DNA of 64,000 nt from GCA-002700125 sp964434385 (GTDB lineage: Bacteria > Chloroflexota > Dehalococcoidia > Lucifugimonadales > Lucifugimonadaceae), in NCBI GenBank assembly GCA_964434385.1, contig CAYSUW010000003.1:54498-118497 (forward strand), read 5' to 3'. Made by a program: the position numbers and the translations under genes. Shown here one piece after another: positions 38,857 to 48,173 of the stretch. Below the pieces are notes generated by a model. It was given only the letters and a program-made list of their open reading frames with translations, was not told where the DNA came from and did not search any database. The first letter of the stretch is position 1. The number at the start of each line of letters is the position of its first letter.

Positions 38857-39575
38857 TCTCTAACTGGAAATATAACCACTTGACGCTTTAATCCACTACC
38901 TTTACTCTCTGTTCTCACTTTTCTATTTTCAGATAAAGCTACATGTATTACCCTTCTCTCAAAAGCAGGCATAGGGTTTAGTCGAAATGGTTTTCCAGAT
39001 TTTGTAACTTTCGAAGCAGAATTTTCTGCTAACATTTCTAGACTTGAAATTCTTCTGTCTCTATAACCCTCAACATCTAAAGTGATTCTTATAGATTTAT
39101 TTAATTGACGTTTAAGAATCAAAACTATTAAGAATTGCATGGCTCTTAACGTCTCTCCTTTTCTTCCTATAATTAAACCTGCATCTTCACCTTCAATTTC
39201 AAAATACAATCCATTATCTTCATTTTCTTCTCTAAGATATGTATTCACTGAAACGCCTAAACTAGATATCAGAAAATCCATTACTTCAACTGCCAATTTT
39301 TCTGTTTCCTCATCAACCTCTTCATCATAAATATTATATGAATTTACTTCTTCTTCTTTTTCTGTTCTTTGTAAAGTAGGTTTCTTCTGAAAATCTAACA
39401 TCGTTGAAGAAATTGTAACTTCTATTTCCGCAGCTTCGCCCCCTAATCCTAAAACACCTCCTCTTCCTGGATTCAGAACCTTAATTTCTACGTCTTCCCT
39501 TTTTAGATCTAGTTTTTCTAGAGCGGACTTTGTTGCTTCTTCCACTGTTTTCCCTGTGTATTTTTGAGTCGTCAT
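38853..39575 (-). CDS. jag: Jag/KhpB RNA-binding protein
   Basis: Jag (SpoIIIJ-associated) is an RNA-binding partner gene of yidC. The 240-residue form starting MTTQKYTGKTVEEAT is preferred because a GGGAGG ribosome site lies about 12 bases upstream, while it abuts the ATG at 39587 directly. Domains: Jag-N (1-50), a variable linker, KH (AGLIIGRKGETLRAMQFL) and R3H (NPMPAFERRVIHVAL). Its first 95 bases lie inside the 3' end of yidC in another frame. Confidence 0.93.
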   Translation of the reverse strand: MTTQKYTGKTVEEATKSALEKLDLKREDVEIKVLNPGRGGVLGLGGEAAEIEVTISSTMLDFQKKPTLQRTEKEEEVNSYNIYDEEVDEETEKLAVEVMDFLISSLGVSVNTYLREENEDNGLYFEIEGEDAGLIIGRKGETLRAMQFLIVLILKRQLNKSIRITLDVEGYRDRRISSLEMLAENSASKVTKSGKPFRLNPMPAFERRVIHVALSENRKVRTESKGSGLKRQVVIFPVRD

Positions 39576-40401
39576 TTTTAGTATCATCCTCCCGATTATT
39601 TTTTTCTTTTTCTATTCGAATGGAATTAGTCTCTTGAAGATTCTTCTTTATCCCTAATCCCATCTTATTTAAAATAAAATATTGAATGCCTATACCAGTA
39701 ATATTAGAGAACAGTATATACACTGCTAGCCCTGCTGGAAAAGAAAGAGTAAAAAACCCAAACATTATAGGCATCATCCAAAGCATCATTTTATTAGTTT
39801 GTTGTTGCCTTGCATCACCTGTGTTGAAAGTAGTCATTTTTTGTTGTAACCAAGTAGTAGCTCCTACCAATAGAGGTAACATGATCATGAAAATTCTAGG
39901 TGTACTTTGTACAGGATCTACTAAATTCATAGTTAGAAATTCACTATTAATTGGCAACTGATTAATTACTGGATTCCAAGTATAAAGATATGAAGATAAA
40001 TTAGCTAAACCTTCAGGGGTAGGAGGTACAGTTTTAAAAATGGCTCTATATAAACCAATCCAAATTGGTAACTGTATTATCATAGGTCCTAAACACCCTA
40101 TTGGATTCATCCCAGTTTGGCGATATAATGCCATAGTTTCAGATGTCATTTTCTGCCTATTGTCTTTATCTTTCTTATCCTTATATTTATCTTGAATAGC
40201 TTTTATCTTAGGCTGAATTTCTGCCATACCTTTCATTTGTTTTACTTGACGTACTTGAAGAGGAATCATAAGTATTCTTACAATTACAGTAAATAAAATT
40301 ATGCTAAATCCAAAGTTATAAAAAATGGTATAAATTAAAGTCAATGTGTTAACCATTGGCCTCATAATTATTTCAGCCCAAAATATTCCAAAGATATCCA
40401 T
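39481..40401 (-). CDS. yidC: YidC/Oxa1 membrane protein insertase
   Basis: YidC inserts proteins into the inner membrane with or without SecYEG. The 306-residue protein is the short form lacking the large periplasmic domain. It has about five membrane segments with RILMIPLQVRQVKQMKGM (cytoplasmic basic loop), GMNPIGCLGPMIIQLPIWIG and PAGLAVYILFSNI. The C-terminal tail of about 45 residues is very basic, as in forms that bind ribosomes, and its last 31 codons overlap jag. Confidence 0.95.
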   Translation of the reverse strand: MDIFGIFWAEIIMRPMVNTLTLIYTIFYNFGFSIILFTVIVRILMIPLQVRQVKQMKGMAEIQPKIKAIQDKYKDKKDKDNRQKMTSETMALYRQTGMNPIGCLGPMIIQLPIWIGLYRAIFKTVPPTPEGLANLSSYLYTWNPVINQLPINSEFLTMNLVDPVQSTPRIFMIMLPLLVGATTWLQQKMTTFNTGDARQQQTNKMMLWMMPIMFGFFTLSFPAGLAVYILFSNITGIGIQYFILNKMGLGIKKNLQETNSIRIEKEKNNREDDTKNDDSKIHRENSGRSNKVRSRKTRSKKGRRRN

Positions 40402-40409
40402 AATATCTT

Positions 40410-41738
40410 CTATCTACATCCTTCTAATTTTTCTAAATTAAAACATCTAACTAATGTCCGATCCCCCGTTGAGAAAGTTTTTACTCGAGCTTCTCTATCA
40501 ATGACATATAAAAGATTGTCAACTACTAATGGGCTTACTAATACACCTTCATCTACTGGAAATTCCCCTAAAACACTTCCTGTAACAAGATCAAAAATCC
40601 CAACTGTTTCTTTATCAAATGGAATAGCTAAAGATTCTTGACCAGAGTGATCAAAAATTATTGATCCTCCAACTGCTTTACCTTTATATTTTGACTTGGT
40701 GTTCCATATAATACTCAAAGAATTTCCATCGATTGCATAAATATTTCCAGTAAGAGTTGTAACATAAATTATTTCATCATTCACAATTGGTTTAGCCCAA
40801 ATCCATCCATCTAATTTTAGATTTCTAAAAATTCCTAGGTTCTCATCTAATTGCATAGTAGATAAAGATTCACTCTTCTTCATTGCAAGTGAATCAATTT
40901 CCTTTTTCGCTAAACATCTTAATTCACCAGAAATATCTCCAAAACATATTTCCTCTCCCACATCCACTGGAGAAGAAACTATTGGAGATCCTAAATTAAA
41001 CTCCATTAACAATCTATTGGGATCATTAAATGAATACTCTCTTTCTCCTGTAGATATTAAATCTTCATTATTTCTTAAATCTACAACTATTAAACTACCT
41101 GAAATTGTCCCAACTATTGCTAAATTCTCATGGATCAAGATTTTTCCATAAATCTTTCCTTTTATAGGCAGCTTCCATAATATCCGTTGAGATGTTCTGT
41201 TCTTCAATGATTTATCAGAATCTGATTCAATGTCTAGAGCATAAATATAACTGCCTATTCCATCTTTATCATCATTCTCAGATGTAGCAAAAACTAAAGT
41301 GTTGTCAGAATAAATATTCACTCCACCTACTACTGTAGAATCTAACCTGACTAAATCCTCAGACCAAATAGAGTTCCCTGAAATTATATCTATAGCAAAA
41401 ATATTAGTTACACAATTTCTACTTTGACATTTTTTTCCCTGTCCATCGCCGTAAGAGGAACCAAAAAGAACTCCATCTTTAATAACCATGTCTCCATAAA
41501 ATGCACCTAGTGAAACTTCTCCATTAGGATATTTCCAAAGGTTATCATGATAACCAGTATCTCTATTAAATCTATAAACATATCCATCTTGAGCAGAAAT
41601 AAAAATATGATCATCTGAAGCAATAGGAGGAGTCCATCCTCCCATATGTTGCATTTCATTCATACATGCTAGAGGAAAACTCATTAAAAATATGAGAAAT
41701 ATCAATAATATAAATTTCTTCAAAATAATTTCTCTCAC
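40410..41738 (-). CDS. PQQ-like beta-propeller repeat protein, exported
   Basis: The 442-residue protein has an N-terminal hydrophobic signal segment ending FPLACMN, possibly a lipobox. Repeated propeller blades follow (VFATSENDDKDGIGSYIYALD, IVGTISGSLIVVDLR, YVTTLTGNIYAIDG, YVIDREARVKTF). This resembles BamB/PQQ_2 repeat proteins that act as extracytoplasmic scaffolds. It is inserted between yidD and yidC (8 bases from yidC), suggesting a link with membrane protein biogenesis, but no specific function can be given. Confidence 0.8.
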   Translation of the reverse strand: MREIILKKFILLIFLIFLMSFPLACMNEMQHMGGWTPPIASDDHIFISAQDGYVYRFNRDTGYHDNLWKYPNGEVSLGAFYGDMVIKDGVLFGSSYGDGQGKKCQSRNCVTNIFAIDIISGNSIWSEDLVRLDSTVVGGVNIYSDNTLVFATSENDDKDGIGSYIYALDIESDSDKSLKNRTSQRILWKLPIKGKIYGKILIHENLAIVGTISGSLIVVDLRNNEDLISTGEREYSFNDPNRLLMEFNLGSPIVSSPVDVGEEICFGDISGELRCLAKKEIDSLAMKKSESLSTMQLDENLGIFRNLKLDGWIWAKPIVNDEIIYVTTLTGNIYAIDGNSLSIIWNTKSKYKGKAVGGSIIFDHSGQESLAIPFDKETVGIFDLVTGSVLGEFPVDEGVLVSPLVVDNLLYVIDREARVKTFSTGDRTLVRCFNLEKLEGCR

Positions 41739-41811
41739 TATATCAAATTAGATAATGTCTTAGTCATATTTACCACATTAAAATCTAATCAAGTAATTAA
41801 ATAAAATTCTA

Positions 41812-42018
41812 TTAAACATAATCTATTCCCCCCTTAGCCCAAGGATTACATCTGATAATTCTGAGAATAGATAACCAGCTTCCTTTAAAAACTCCAAATT
41901 TTTGAATTGCCTCAATCGCGTATTCTGAGCAAGTAGGCTGATATTTACAAATACTTGGAAGATACGGAGAAATGCCTCGTTTGTAAAACTTTATTAGACC
42001 AATAATCAAAAATTTCAA
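41812..42018 (-). CDS. yidD: Membrane protein insertion efficiency factor YidD
   Basis: The 68-residue protein has the family core ISPYLPSICKYQPTCSEYAI with two cysteines, and the ending WAKGGIDYV. YidD is a small membrane-associated factor encoded next to rnpA and yidC. It overlaps rnpA by 4 bases. Confidence 0.95.
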   Translation of the reverse strand: MKFLIIGLIKFYKRGISPYLPSICKYQPTCSEYAIEAIQKFGVFKGSWLSILRIIRCNPWAKGGIDYV

Positions 42019-42362
42019 GTTTTTCCTTCATTCGTTAGGAATCCATTTAATAAATACGTTAATTCCTCTCTTAAGTGTCTAAAGCCCACATTAACAGCAT
42101 CTTTTCTTAAATACACTATTAGAGATAATCCTGTAAATTCCTTTGTTGTTTCAATTTCAGTTAAAATATTTCTTATTCTTCTTTTAATTCTATTTCTTTT
42201 TACTGCATTACCTAAATTTTTTCCTACAGAAATACCAAATACAGATTCTATATCAGAGTTTGATCTTATAACAGATAATACCATGAGTCTCCCATGATAC
42301 TTTGCTCCTGTTAACCAAACATCTCTAAATTGTTTCTGGCATTTAATAGATCTAAAATTCAA
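42015..42362 (-). CDS. rnpA: Ribonuclease P protein component
   Basis: RnpA is the protein cofactor of RNase P, which matures tRNA 5' ends. The 115-residue protein carries the RNR motif NAVKRNRIKRRIRN and the preceding SVGKNLG. It follows rpmH by 24 bases in the standard rpmH-rnpA-yidD-yidC-jag order. Confidence 0.94.
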   Translation of the reverse strand: MNFRSIKCQKQFRDVWLTGAKYHGRLMVLSVIRSNSDIESVFGISVGKNLGNAVKRNRIKRRIRNILTEIETTKEFTGLSLIVYLRKDAVNVGFRHLREELTYLLNGFLTNEGKT

Positions 42363-42386
42363 ATATCTGAAAATTATATTTTGTCA

Positions 42387-42536
42387 CTATCTATTGGTAG
42401 ATACAGTAAGTTGACTACGACCTTTGAGTCTTCTGCGTTTCAGAACGTCTCTTCCGGCTCTAGTCCTCATTCTTGTACGAAACCCATGTACACGTGCTCT
42501 TTTACGTTTTTTAGGCTGATATGTTCTTTTCGTCAT
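42387..42536 (-). CDS. rpmH: 50S ribosomal protein L34 (short gene)
   Basis: The 49-residue basic protein reads MTKRTYQPKKRKRARVHGF and continues with TRMRTRAGRDVLKRRRLKGR, the L34 signature. The ATG is at 42536 and the TAG at 42387-42389. In many bacteria dnaA and oriC lie upstream of rpmH. Here the upstream neighbour is a GreA-type gene instead, and no DnaA-box cluster is visible in the 164-base gap. Confidence 0.96.
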   Translation of the reverse strand: MTKRTYQPKKRKRARVHGFRTRMRTRAGRDVLKRRRLKGRSQLTVSTNR

Positions 42537-42565
42537 AATTAATAATTAAACCTCTAGAAACTGAG

Positions 42566-42595
42566 ATTCTACGAGTTATGAAAATATTATGTCAA
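42566..42595 (-). promoter_or_regulatory. Sigma70-type promoter for rpmH-rnpA-yidD-yidC-jag
   Basis: On the minus strand a perfect TTGACA (42595-42590) and TAGAAT (42571-42566) are 18 bases apart, ending 30 bases before the rpmH ATG. This is one of the clearest promoters in the window. Confidence 0.7.
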
Positions 42596-42700
42596 GAAAA
42601 TATTAATAATTTGACTCAGTATACTAATAATCAATAATATACTTGTTGTAAAAAAAATTCTCCTTTTTTAATATCTGAAAAATAATAACTAGGATTCATA

Positions 42701-43588
42701 ATGACAAAATCTAAAACTAAAACTACTACAAAATCTAAAACCAAAACTACTGAACCTATAAAAATTGACCCTGACTCAGAAAAAATATATGAAGCTGTAA
42801 AAGTTTACATAAAAACAATCCCTAATTCTGAAAGAATGAAAGCTAGATATGAATTATATCAATTTGCAAAACATATAGGACTTGAAAGAAAAATAAATAC
42901 TTTAACACCTCCTGAAATTGGAGACTATGGAGATCTTCTTTCTTCTAGAGTTGCAGTTTCTGATACTTATGATCGAATGGATACAGTAAAGAAATTTCTT
43001 CTTTTCCTTACTGAAAACGAATTGGTTGATGACAATCTAAACCTAGCTTCTCATATGAGAACAAGAAGATCTTACAGATCTAGAAATAGTAAAACTATAA
43101 CTAATTTAAGACTTCCAAATCAACCTACTCTAACTAAATCGAGACATCTAGCATTAACAAAGAGATTAAATATCTTGTTTAAAGAGCGGAATAGGCTTGC
43201 TGAAACAATTCAAATAGCAGCTCAAGATAAAGATGTTAGAGAAAATGCTCCTTTGGAAGCAGCTAGAGAAGCTCAAGGAATAAATACAGCTAAAATCAAT
43301 GAAATAGAATCAATGCTTAGAGGAGCTGTAATAATACCAGATGAAAAGGGAAAGATTAAAAAAGGAACAATTGCTTTAGGAAGTAATGTAACTGTTGAAA
43401 ATCAGAATAATAAATTAAAGACTAAATATAAAATCGTAGATCCTAGTGAATCAGATCCTCTATCTAGCAAAATTTCATCAGAATCTCCTCTCTCAAAATC
43501 AATGATGGGGAAAACACAAGAAGAAACTGTAAAAGTAAAAACTCCCAATGGAATAACAATAGAGTATAAGATTCTAAAAGTTGTTTAA
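42701..43588 (+). CDS. GreA-type transcript cleavage factor with N-terminal recombinase-like domain
   Basis: Residues from about 145 to 295 match GreA. The coiled coil has KDVRENAPLEAAREAQG, which keeps the tip Asp and Glu needed for RNA cleavage by stalled RNA polymerase. An FKBP-like C-terminal domain follows (SPLSKSMMGKTQEETVKVKTP). About residues 25-135 are extra and resemble the SAM-like core-binding domain of tyrosine recombinases (YELYQFAKHIG, VKKFLLFLTENEL). A Lys/Thr-rich start has two copies of an eight-residue unit (24-bp repeat, 42704-42751). The normal GreA size is near 158 residues, against 295 here. It shares one base with terC. Confidence 0.85.
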   Translation: MTKSKTKTTTKSKTKTTEPIKIDPDSEKIYEAVKVYIKTIPNSERMKARYELYQFAKHIGLERKINTLTPPEIGDYGDLLSSRVAVSDTYDRMDTVKKFLLFLTENELVDDNLNLASHMRTRRSYRSRNSKTITNLRLPNQPTLTKSRHLALTKRLNILFKERNRLAETIQIAAQDKDVRENAPLEAAREAQGINTAKINEIESMLRGAVIIPDEKGKIKKGTIALGSNVTVENQNNKLKTKYKIVDPSESDPLSSKISSESPLSKSMMGKTQEETVKVKTPNGITIEYKILKVV

Positions 43589-44541
43589 TGAGCGAATCAA
43601 TATTAACTTGGGTAATATTTAACATATTCATCGTCGTAGTATTACTTTTTGACATTTTATGGTCTAGAGGAAAAGTATATAAATTCAAATCTGCACTGTA
43701 TTGGAGTTTATCCTGGATCACATTGTCTATGTTTGTAGCTTTATGGTTTTTCTTGGAAGATGGATCATTACTACAAAATAACGAACGTGGAATATTGTTT
43801 TTAGCAGCATATATTACTGAGAAAGCATTATGTTTTGACAACCTATTTGTTTTTATTATCATATTCCAGTTCTTTAAAATTCCTGCGAATTTACAATCTC
43901 TAGCATTAACTTTTGGAATAATTGGAGCCTTAGTGGCTAGAACAATATTCATAGCTATTGGATCAATTGTATTGAGTACGTTTAGCTGGGTAATGTTAAT
44001 AATGGGCATTTTCCTAATTTATACGGGAATTAAGATTTCACTTGCAAAAGAAGAAAATATAAAACCTGAAAAAAATTTCCTACTCAAATTTTCAAAAAAA
44101 TTCATGAATATTACTGATGAATTTCATGGAAGCAGATTCATTATAAAAAACAAGAAAGGAATTATTACATTTACTCCTATGTTTTTAGTGATTCTTGTAA
44201 TAGCAAGCACAGATATCATTTTTGCCATTGACTCTATTCCTACAGTATTTGGGATAACTCAGGATCTATTTATTGTTTGGAGTTCCAATATGATGGCTGT
44301 AGTGGGAATGAGACCCTTATACTTTTTAATACAAGAAGTAAAAAATCAGTTCAGATTCTTAAAATATGGACTAGGAATAATTTTAGTCATTATTGGTTTA
44401 AAAATGGCTTTCGAGTATATTCTGGATTATCACATTAACATCTATTTTTCATTAAGTGCTATAGTGGTTGTAATAACTGGAAGTATTTTATTATCAAGTC
44501 TATTACCAGAAAAAAATGGTTCAAATCCCATCAAAAATTAA
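43588..44541 (+). CDS. TerC-family integral membrane protein
   Basis: The 317-residue protein has about eight to nine hydrophobic segments with the family motifs AYITEKALCFDNLFVF and ASTDIIFAIDSIPTVFGIT, which carry acidic residues in the membrane. TerC proteins (tellurite resistance, Alx/MeeF) are linked to metal, notably Mn2+, export. Substrate here is unproved. It overlaps the upstream stop by one base and the next gene by 26 bases. Confidence 0.92.
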   Translation: MSESILTWVIFNIFIVVVLLFDILWSRGKVYKFKSALYWSLSWITLSMFVALWFFLEDGSLLQNNERGILFLAAYITEKALCFDNLFVFIIIFQFFKIPANLQSLALTFGIIGALVARTIFIAIGSIVLSTFSWVMLIMGIFLIYTGIKISLAKEENIKPEKNFLLKFSKKFMNITDEFHGSRFIIKNKKGIITFTPMFLVILVIASTDIIFAIDSIPTVFGITQDLFIVWSSNMMAVVGMRPLYFLIQEVKNQFRFLKYGLGIILVIIGLKMAFEYILDYHINIYFSLSAIVVVITGSILLSSLLPEKNGSNPIKN

Positions 44542-47410
44542 TAAATTTTCAGTATTGGATCCTTCTTTAAAGTCTTTATTAAGAAAATCAATAGAAGGAG
44601 ACATTAGGTTTGATAAAATCACTAGGGAAATTTATTCTACTGATGCTTCAATATACAAAATCATGCCAATATGTGTGGTGATCCCAAAAACTAAAGAAGA
44701 TATAAAATCTGTAATAGAAATTGCTTCGGAAAACAAAATACCAGTCTTACCAAGAGGAGGAGGTTCTAGCTTATCAGGTCAAACTGTGAACGAAGCTATA
44801 GTAATAGATTTTTCAAAACACATAAACAATATAAAAGAAATTGATAAATCAACTCAAAAAGCAATTGTTGAACCTGGTATAACAATAGATCAATTAAACT
44901 ACCAATTAAAAACCCATAATCTATTTTTTACACCTGATCCAAGTACTACTAACAGAGCTACAGTAGGAGGAGTGATCGGAAACAACTCTTGTGGGGCTCA
45001 TTCAATTATTTATGGGAAAACAATTGATCATACTCTTAAATTGAAAACTATTTTGTCAGATGGAACATATTGCATTTTCGAACCTATAAAACACTCTGAA
45101 ATTCATAAAAAAATAAATTCTGATTCTCTTGAATCTAAAATATACTCTAAGTCACTAAGTTTGCATAAAAAATATATAGATGAAATAAAATTAAAATTCC
45201 CTGATTTATTACGTAGAGTTGGAGGATATAATCTTGATGCAGTATCTTCTGAAAATCATTTCGATATAACAAAATTAATTGTTGGTTCAGAAGGAACTCT
45301 TGCCACTACCCTAGAAGCTGAAATAAATCTGGAAAAAATCCCAAAACACAAAGGATTACTAGTATTAGAATTTGACGATCTTATCAAATCTATGGAAGCA
45401 ACTACATTAACCCTTGAGTCCAATCCTTCATCTGTAGAGCACATAGGCCAACTAATCCTAAATGAAGCAAGAAAATCAGCTGGATTTTCAAGCGGAACTA
45501 ACTTTTTGTCAGGAAATCCAAATGATTTGTTAGTTATAGAGTCTGATGGTGATTCCATAAAAGAAGTAGAATCAAAATTGAAAATCCTTCAACAAAAAAT
45601 CACAAAATCAAAATTATCTTATGCATCTACAATTTTACTTAATCCAAAAGATCAAAATAAAGTTTGGAATATTAGAAAAGCTGGATTAGGACTTTTAATG
45701 AAAGTTCCAGGAGAGGCAAAAGCTATACCTTTTGTAGAAGATACAGCTGTTTCTCCAGAAAAATTACCAGAATATGTGAAAAGGTTTGATGAAATTGTTC
45801 AAAACCATCACACAACTGCTGGTTATTATGGTCATGCTAGCGTCGGTTGCTTACATATAAGACCTCTAATTAATTTAAAAACTCATTCAGATATTGAAAA
45901 AATGCATTCAATAGCTCAAGATATTTCCAATCTTGTAATAGAATTCAAAGGTTCAATGAGTGGAGAACATGGTGATGGGATTGTAAGAGGAGCATGGACA
46001 AAAAAAATGTTTGGCAACAACGTATATCAAGCTTTTCAAGAACTCAAAAAAGCTTTTGATCCAGAAAACATTATGAATCCTGGAAAAATCATTGATACTC
46101 CTAAAATGACTTCAAATCTTAGATATGGAGGAGATTACAGAACCTATCCTTTAAAAACAAAGCTGTCATTCGAAGAAGAAGGAGGATTTGCATCCGCTAT
46201 AGAGATGTGTAATGGACAAGGTGCATGTAGAAAAATAAAAGACGGTTCTATGTGTCCTTCATTTATGGCAACAAGAGAAGAAATAGATTCGACCAGAGGA
46301 AGAGCAAATGCATTAAGAGCAGCAATGTCAGGTAGTATTCCTTTATCTACTATTCATTCAAAGGAAATGTTCAAGGTTTTAGACTTATGTTTAGAATGCA
46401 AGGCCTGTAAAAAAGAATGTCCTTCTGGAGTAGACATGGCGAAAATCAAATATGAATTTCTACATCAGTATTATCAAAAAAATAGAATTCCTCTAAGGTC
46501 TAGATTAGTTGGCAATATTTCTACATTAAATAAATTAGGCTCTATATTCCCAAAATTATTCAACATAGTTATAAATTCTTATACTAATCGCTGGATTATG
46601 GATCAAATTTTTTCAATAGACAAAAGAAGAAAACTCCCTAACATAGTAAAAAGTTCTTTTGAAATAACTAGGAATACAAATGTCATTGATAATAACACTG
46701 TTATTTTTTTTCTAGATACTTTCACAAAATATAATCATCCTAATGTAGGTATTTCAGCATTGAAAATCCTAAAAAAAATGGGCTTAAAACCTATCATTAT
46801 AGATATGAAATGTTGCGGAAGACCGATGATATCAAAAGGGCTACTTGATCAAGCAGAAAAAAATGCGAAAGATATTATTAAAAAACTATACCCACTTACT
46901 CAAAAAGGAATAAAAATAGTTGGAGTAGAACCAAGTTGCATCTCTGCTTTGAAAGAAGATTATCCATCTTTATTGAATAATTCTAAAGAAGTAATATCAG
47001 TTGCAGATAATTCTATGCTTCTTCAAGAATTCTTATTAGAGAAAAAAGAAAAATATCTTAATTACTTAAATCCAATTGATGGAAATATTGCTATTCAAAT
47101 TCATTGTCATGAACGTGCTATGAAAAAATCAGATACTGCAACAAAAGTATTAAAATTGATCCCCGATTCAAAAGTAACTGAAATTCCTTCTGGATGTTGT
47201 GGAATGGCAGGATCATTCGGTTATGAGAAAGAACATTTTGGTATCTCGAAAAAAATTGCAGATGAACGCCTTCTACCATTTGTAAAAAATTTGAATTCAA
47301 ATGATTATGTAGTAACTACCGGTGTTTCTTGCAGACATCAGATACTAGATTTTACTGATAGAACCCCTCTTCATTTTGCTGAAATTTTAGCATCATCAAT
47401 AAAAGATTGA
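44516..47410 (+). CDS. FAD-linked and 4Fe-4S dehydrogenase (D-lactate/glycolate dehydrogenase-like, GlcD-GlpC fusion)
   Basis: The 964-residue protein fuses a VAO-type FAD domain (PRGGGSSLSGQT, VGGVIGNNSCGAHS) and an FAD-oxidase C-terminal domain (GHASVGCLHIRP, GEHGDGIVRG). A ferredoxin-like region (CLECKACKKECPSGVDMAK plus an upstream Cys set) and two CCG domains (MKCCGRPM, SGCCGMAGSFGYE) follow. Such proteins oxidise D-2-hydroxy acids such as D-lactate or D-2-hydroxyglutarate at the membrane and feed electrons to the respiratory chain. The exact substrate is open. Its start is 26 bases inside terC. Confidence 0.88.
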   Translation: MVQIPSKINKFSVLDPSLKSLLRKSIEGDIRFDKITREIYSTDASIYKIMPICVVIPKTKEDIKSVIEIASENKIPVLPRGGGSSLSGQTVNEAIVIDFSKHINNIKEIDKSTQKAIVEPGITIDQLNYQLKTHNLFFTPDPSTTNRATVGGVIGNNSCGAHSIIYGKTIDHTLKLKTILSDGTYCIFEPIKHSEIHKKINSDSLESKIYSKSLSLHKKYIDEIKLKFPDLLRRVGGYNLDAVSSENHFDITKLIVGSEGTLATTLEAEINLEKIPKHKGLLVLEFDDLIKSMEATTLTLESNPSSVEHIGQLILNEARKSAGFSSGTNFLSGNPNDLLVIESDGDSIKEVESKLKILQQKITKSKLSYASTILLNPKDQNKVWNIRKAGLGLLMKVPGEAKAIPFVEDTAVSPEKLPEYVKRFDEIVQNHHTTAGYYGHASVGCLHIRPLINLKTHSDIEKMHSIAQDISNLVIEFKGSMSGEHGDGIVRGAWTKKMFGNNVYQAFQELKKAFDPENIMNPGKIIDTPKMTSNLRYGGDYRTYPLKTKLSFEEEGGFASAIEMCNGQGACRKIKDGSMCPSFMATREEIDSTRGRANALRAAMSGSIPLSTIHSKEMFKVLDLCLECKACKKECPSGVDMAKIKYEFLHQYYQKNRIPLRSRLVGNISTLNKLGSIFPKLFNIVINSYTNRWIMDQIFSIDKRRKLPNIVKSSFEITRNTNVIDNNTVIFFLDTFTKYNHPNVGISALKILKKMGLKPIIIDMKCCGRPMISKGLLDQAEKNAKDIIKKLYPLTQKGIKIVGVEPSCISALKEDYPSLLNNSKEVISVADNSMLLQEFLLEKKEKYLNYLNPIDGNIAIQIHCHERAMKKSDTATKVLKLIPDSKVTEIPSGCCGMAGSFGYEKEHFGISKKIADERLLPFVKNLNSNDYVVTTGVSCRHQILDFTDRTPLHFAEILASSIKD

Positions 47411-47469
47411 CCGAAATAACTAAATATATAAAATTGAAAATATTATTATTAAATTTATAGGAGTCCAAA

Positions 47470-48171
47470 ATGAAAAATAAAGAAGGAAAAGGTCCTCAAA
47501 TATGGCTAGCTGGAGATCCTGATGATTTAAAATCTTGGCTTAAATACGGAACAGCAGGAATCGTTACAAACACCGTAGTTCAAAAAGAAATGACTGAAAA
47601 ACATGGAACTCTAATTGAATTGACGAAAAAATATCTTGATATCACTGATAAACAAGTAGTAATAGAGATTGATGGACATTCCACTCAGGAATTATTAGAC
47701 ATAGGAGAAGTTTTTACTAGGATGTCTGATCAAATTATCCTGAAAATCCCTTGTACTATTCATGGCCTTGGTGCTTTCGAGGTTTTATCTAAAGAAAAAG
47801 TAGAAACTTTTTGTACTACAGTTTTTTCTCTAACCCAAGCAGTAGCAGTAGCACAAGCTGGAGCAGATCACATTCTACCCTTCTGTGAACCATTTAAAGA
47901 ATTAAGTGTAGATCCTGGAAAATTAGTAAAAGAATGTTCTGATACTTTTAAAAATTGGAATAACAGACCTAAGATAACTGCAGCTCTTGTTAGATCAATA
48001 GATGTAGCATATTCTGCGATAATAAATGGGGCAGATGGGATAATAATTTTCTGGCCAATTTATAAAGAGCTTATGGAAAATCCTCTTACAAATCAGTGGA
48101 ATAAACTCTTCCTAGATCAATGGAATGATATGTTAGATGCAGGAAATCTGAAAGGTTTACCAATAAAGTAA
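47470..48171 (+). CDS. Transaldolase / fructose-6-phosphate aldolase family protein
   Basis: The 233-residue class I aldolase has TNTVVQKEM near the start, the Schiff-base Lys in ILKIPCT, and the AQAGADHILPFC segment. It belongs to the small transaldolase (TalC/MipB) group. It may act in the pentose phosphate pathway or cleave fructose 6-phosphate. Divergence from standard members leaves the substrate open. A 59-base gap separates it from the preceding gene; GGAG precedes the ATG. Confidence 0.82.
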   Translation: MKNKEGKGPQIWLAGDPDDLKSWLKYGTAGIVTNTVVQKEMTEKHGTLIELTKKYLDITDKQVVIEIDGHSTQELLDIGEVFTRMSDQIILKIPCTIHGLGAFEVLSKEKVETFCTTVFSLTQAVAVAQAGADHILPFCEPFKELSVDPGKLVKECSDTFKNWNNRPKITAALVRSIDVAYSAIINGADGIIIFWPIYKELMENPLTNQWNKLFLDQWNDMLDAGNLKGLPIK

Positions 48172-48173
48172 TT

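Noticed and set aside
42537..42700. Possible replication origin beside rpmH
   Set aside because: No dnaA gene and no cluster of DnaA boxes is visible in the 164-base gap; only the rpmH promoter can be supported.
43464..44009. 181-residue frame on the minus strand
   Set aside because: It is antisense to the well-supported GreA-type and TerC genes, has low-complexity Asn/Ile/Lys content and no recognisable domain.
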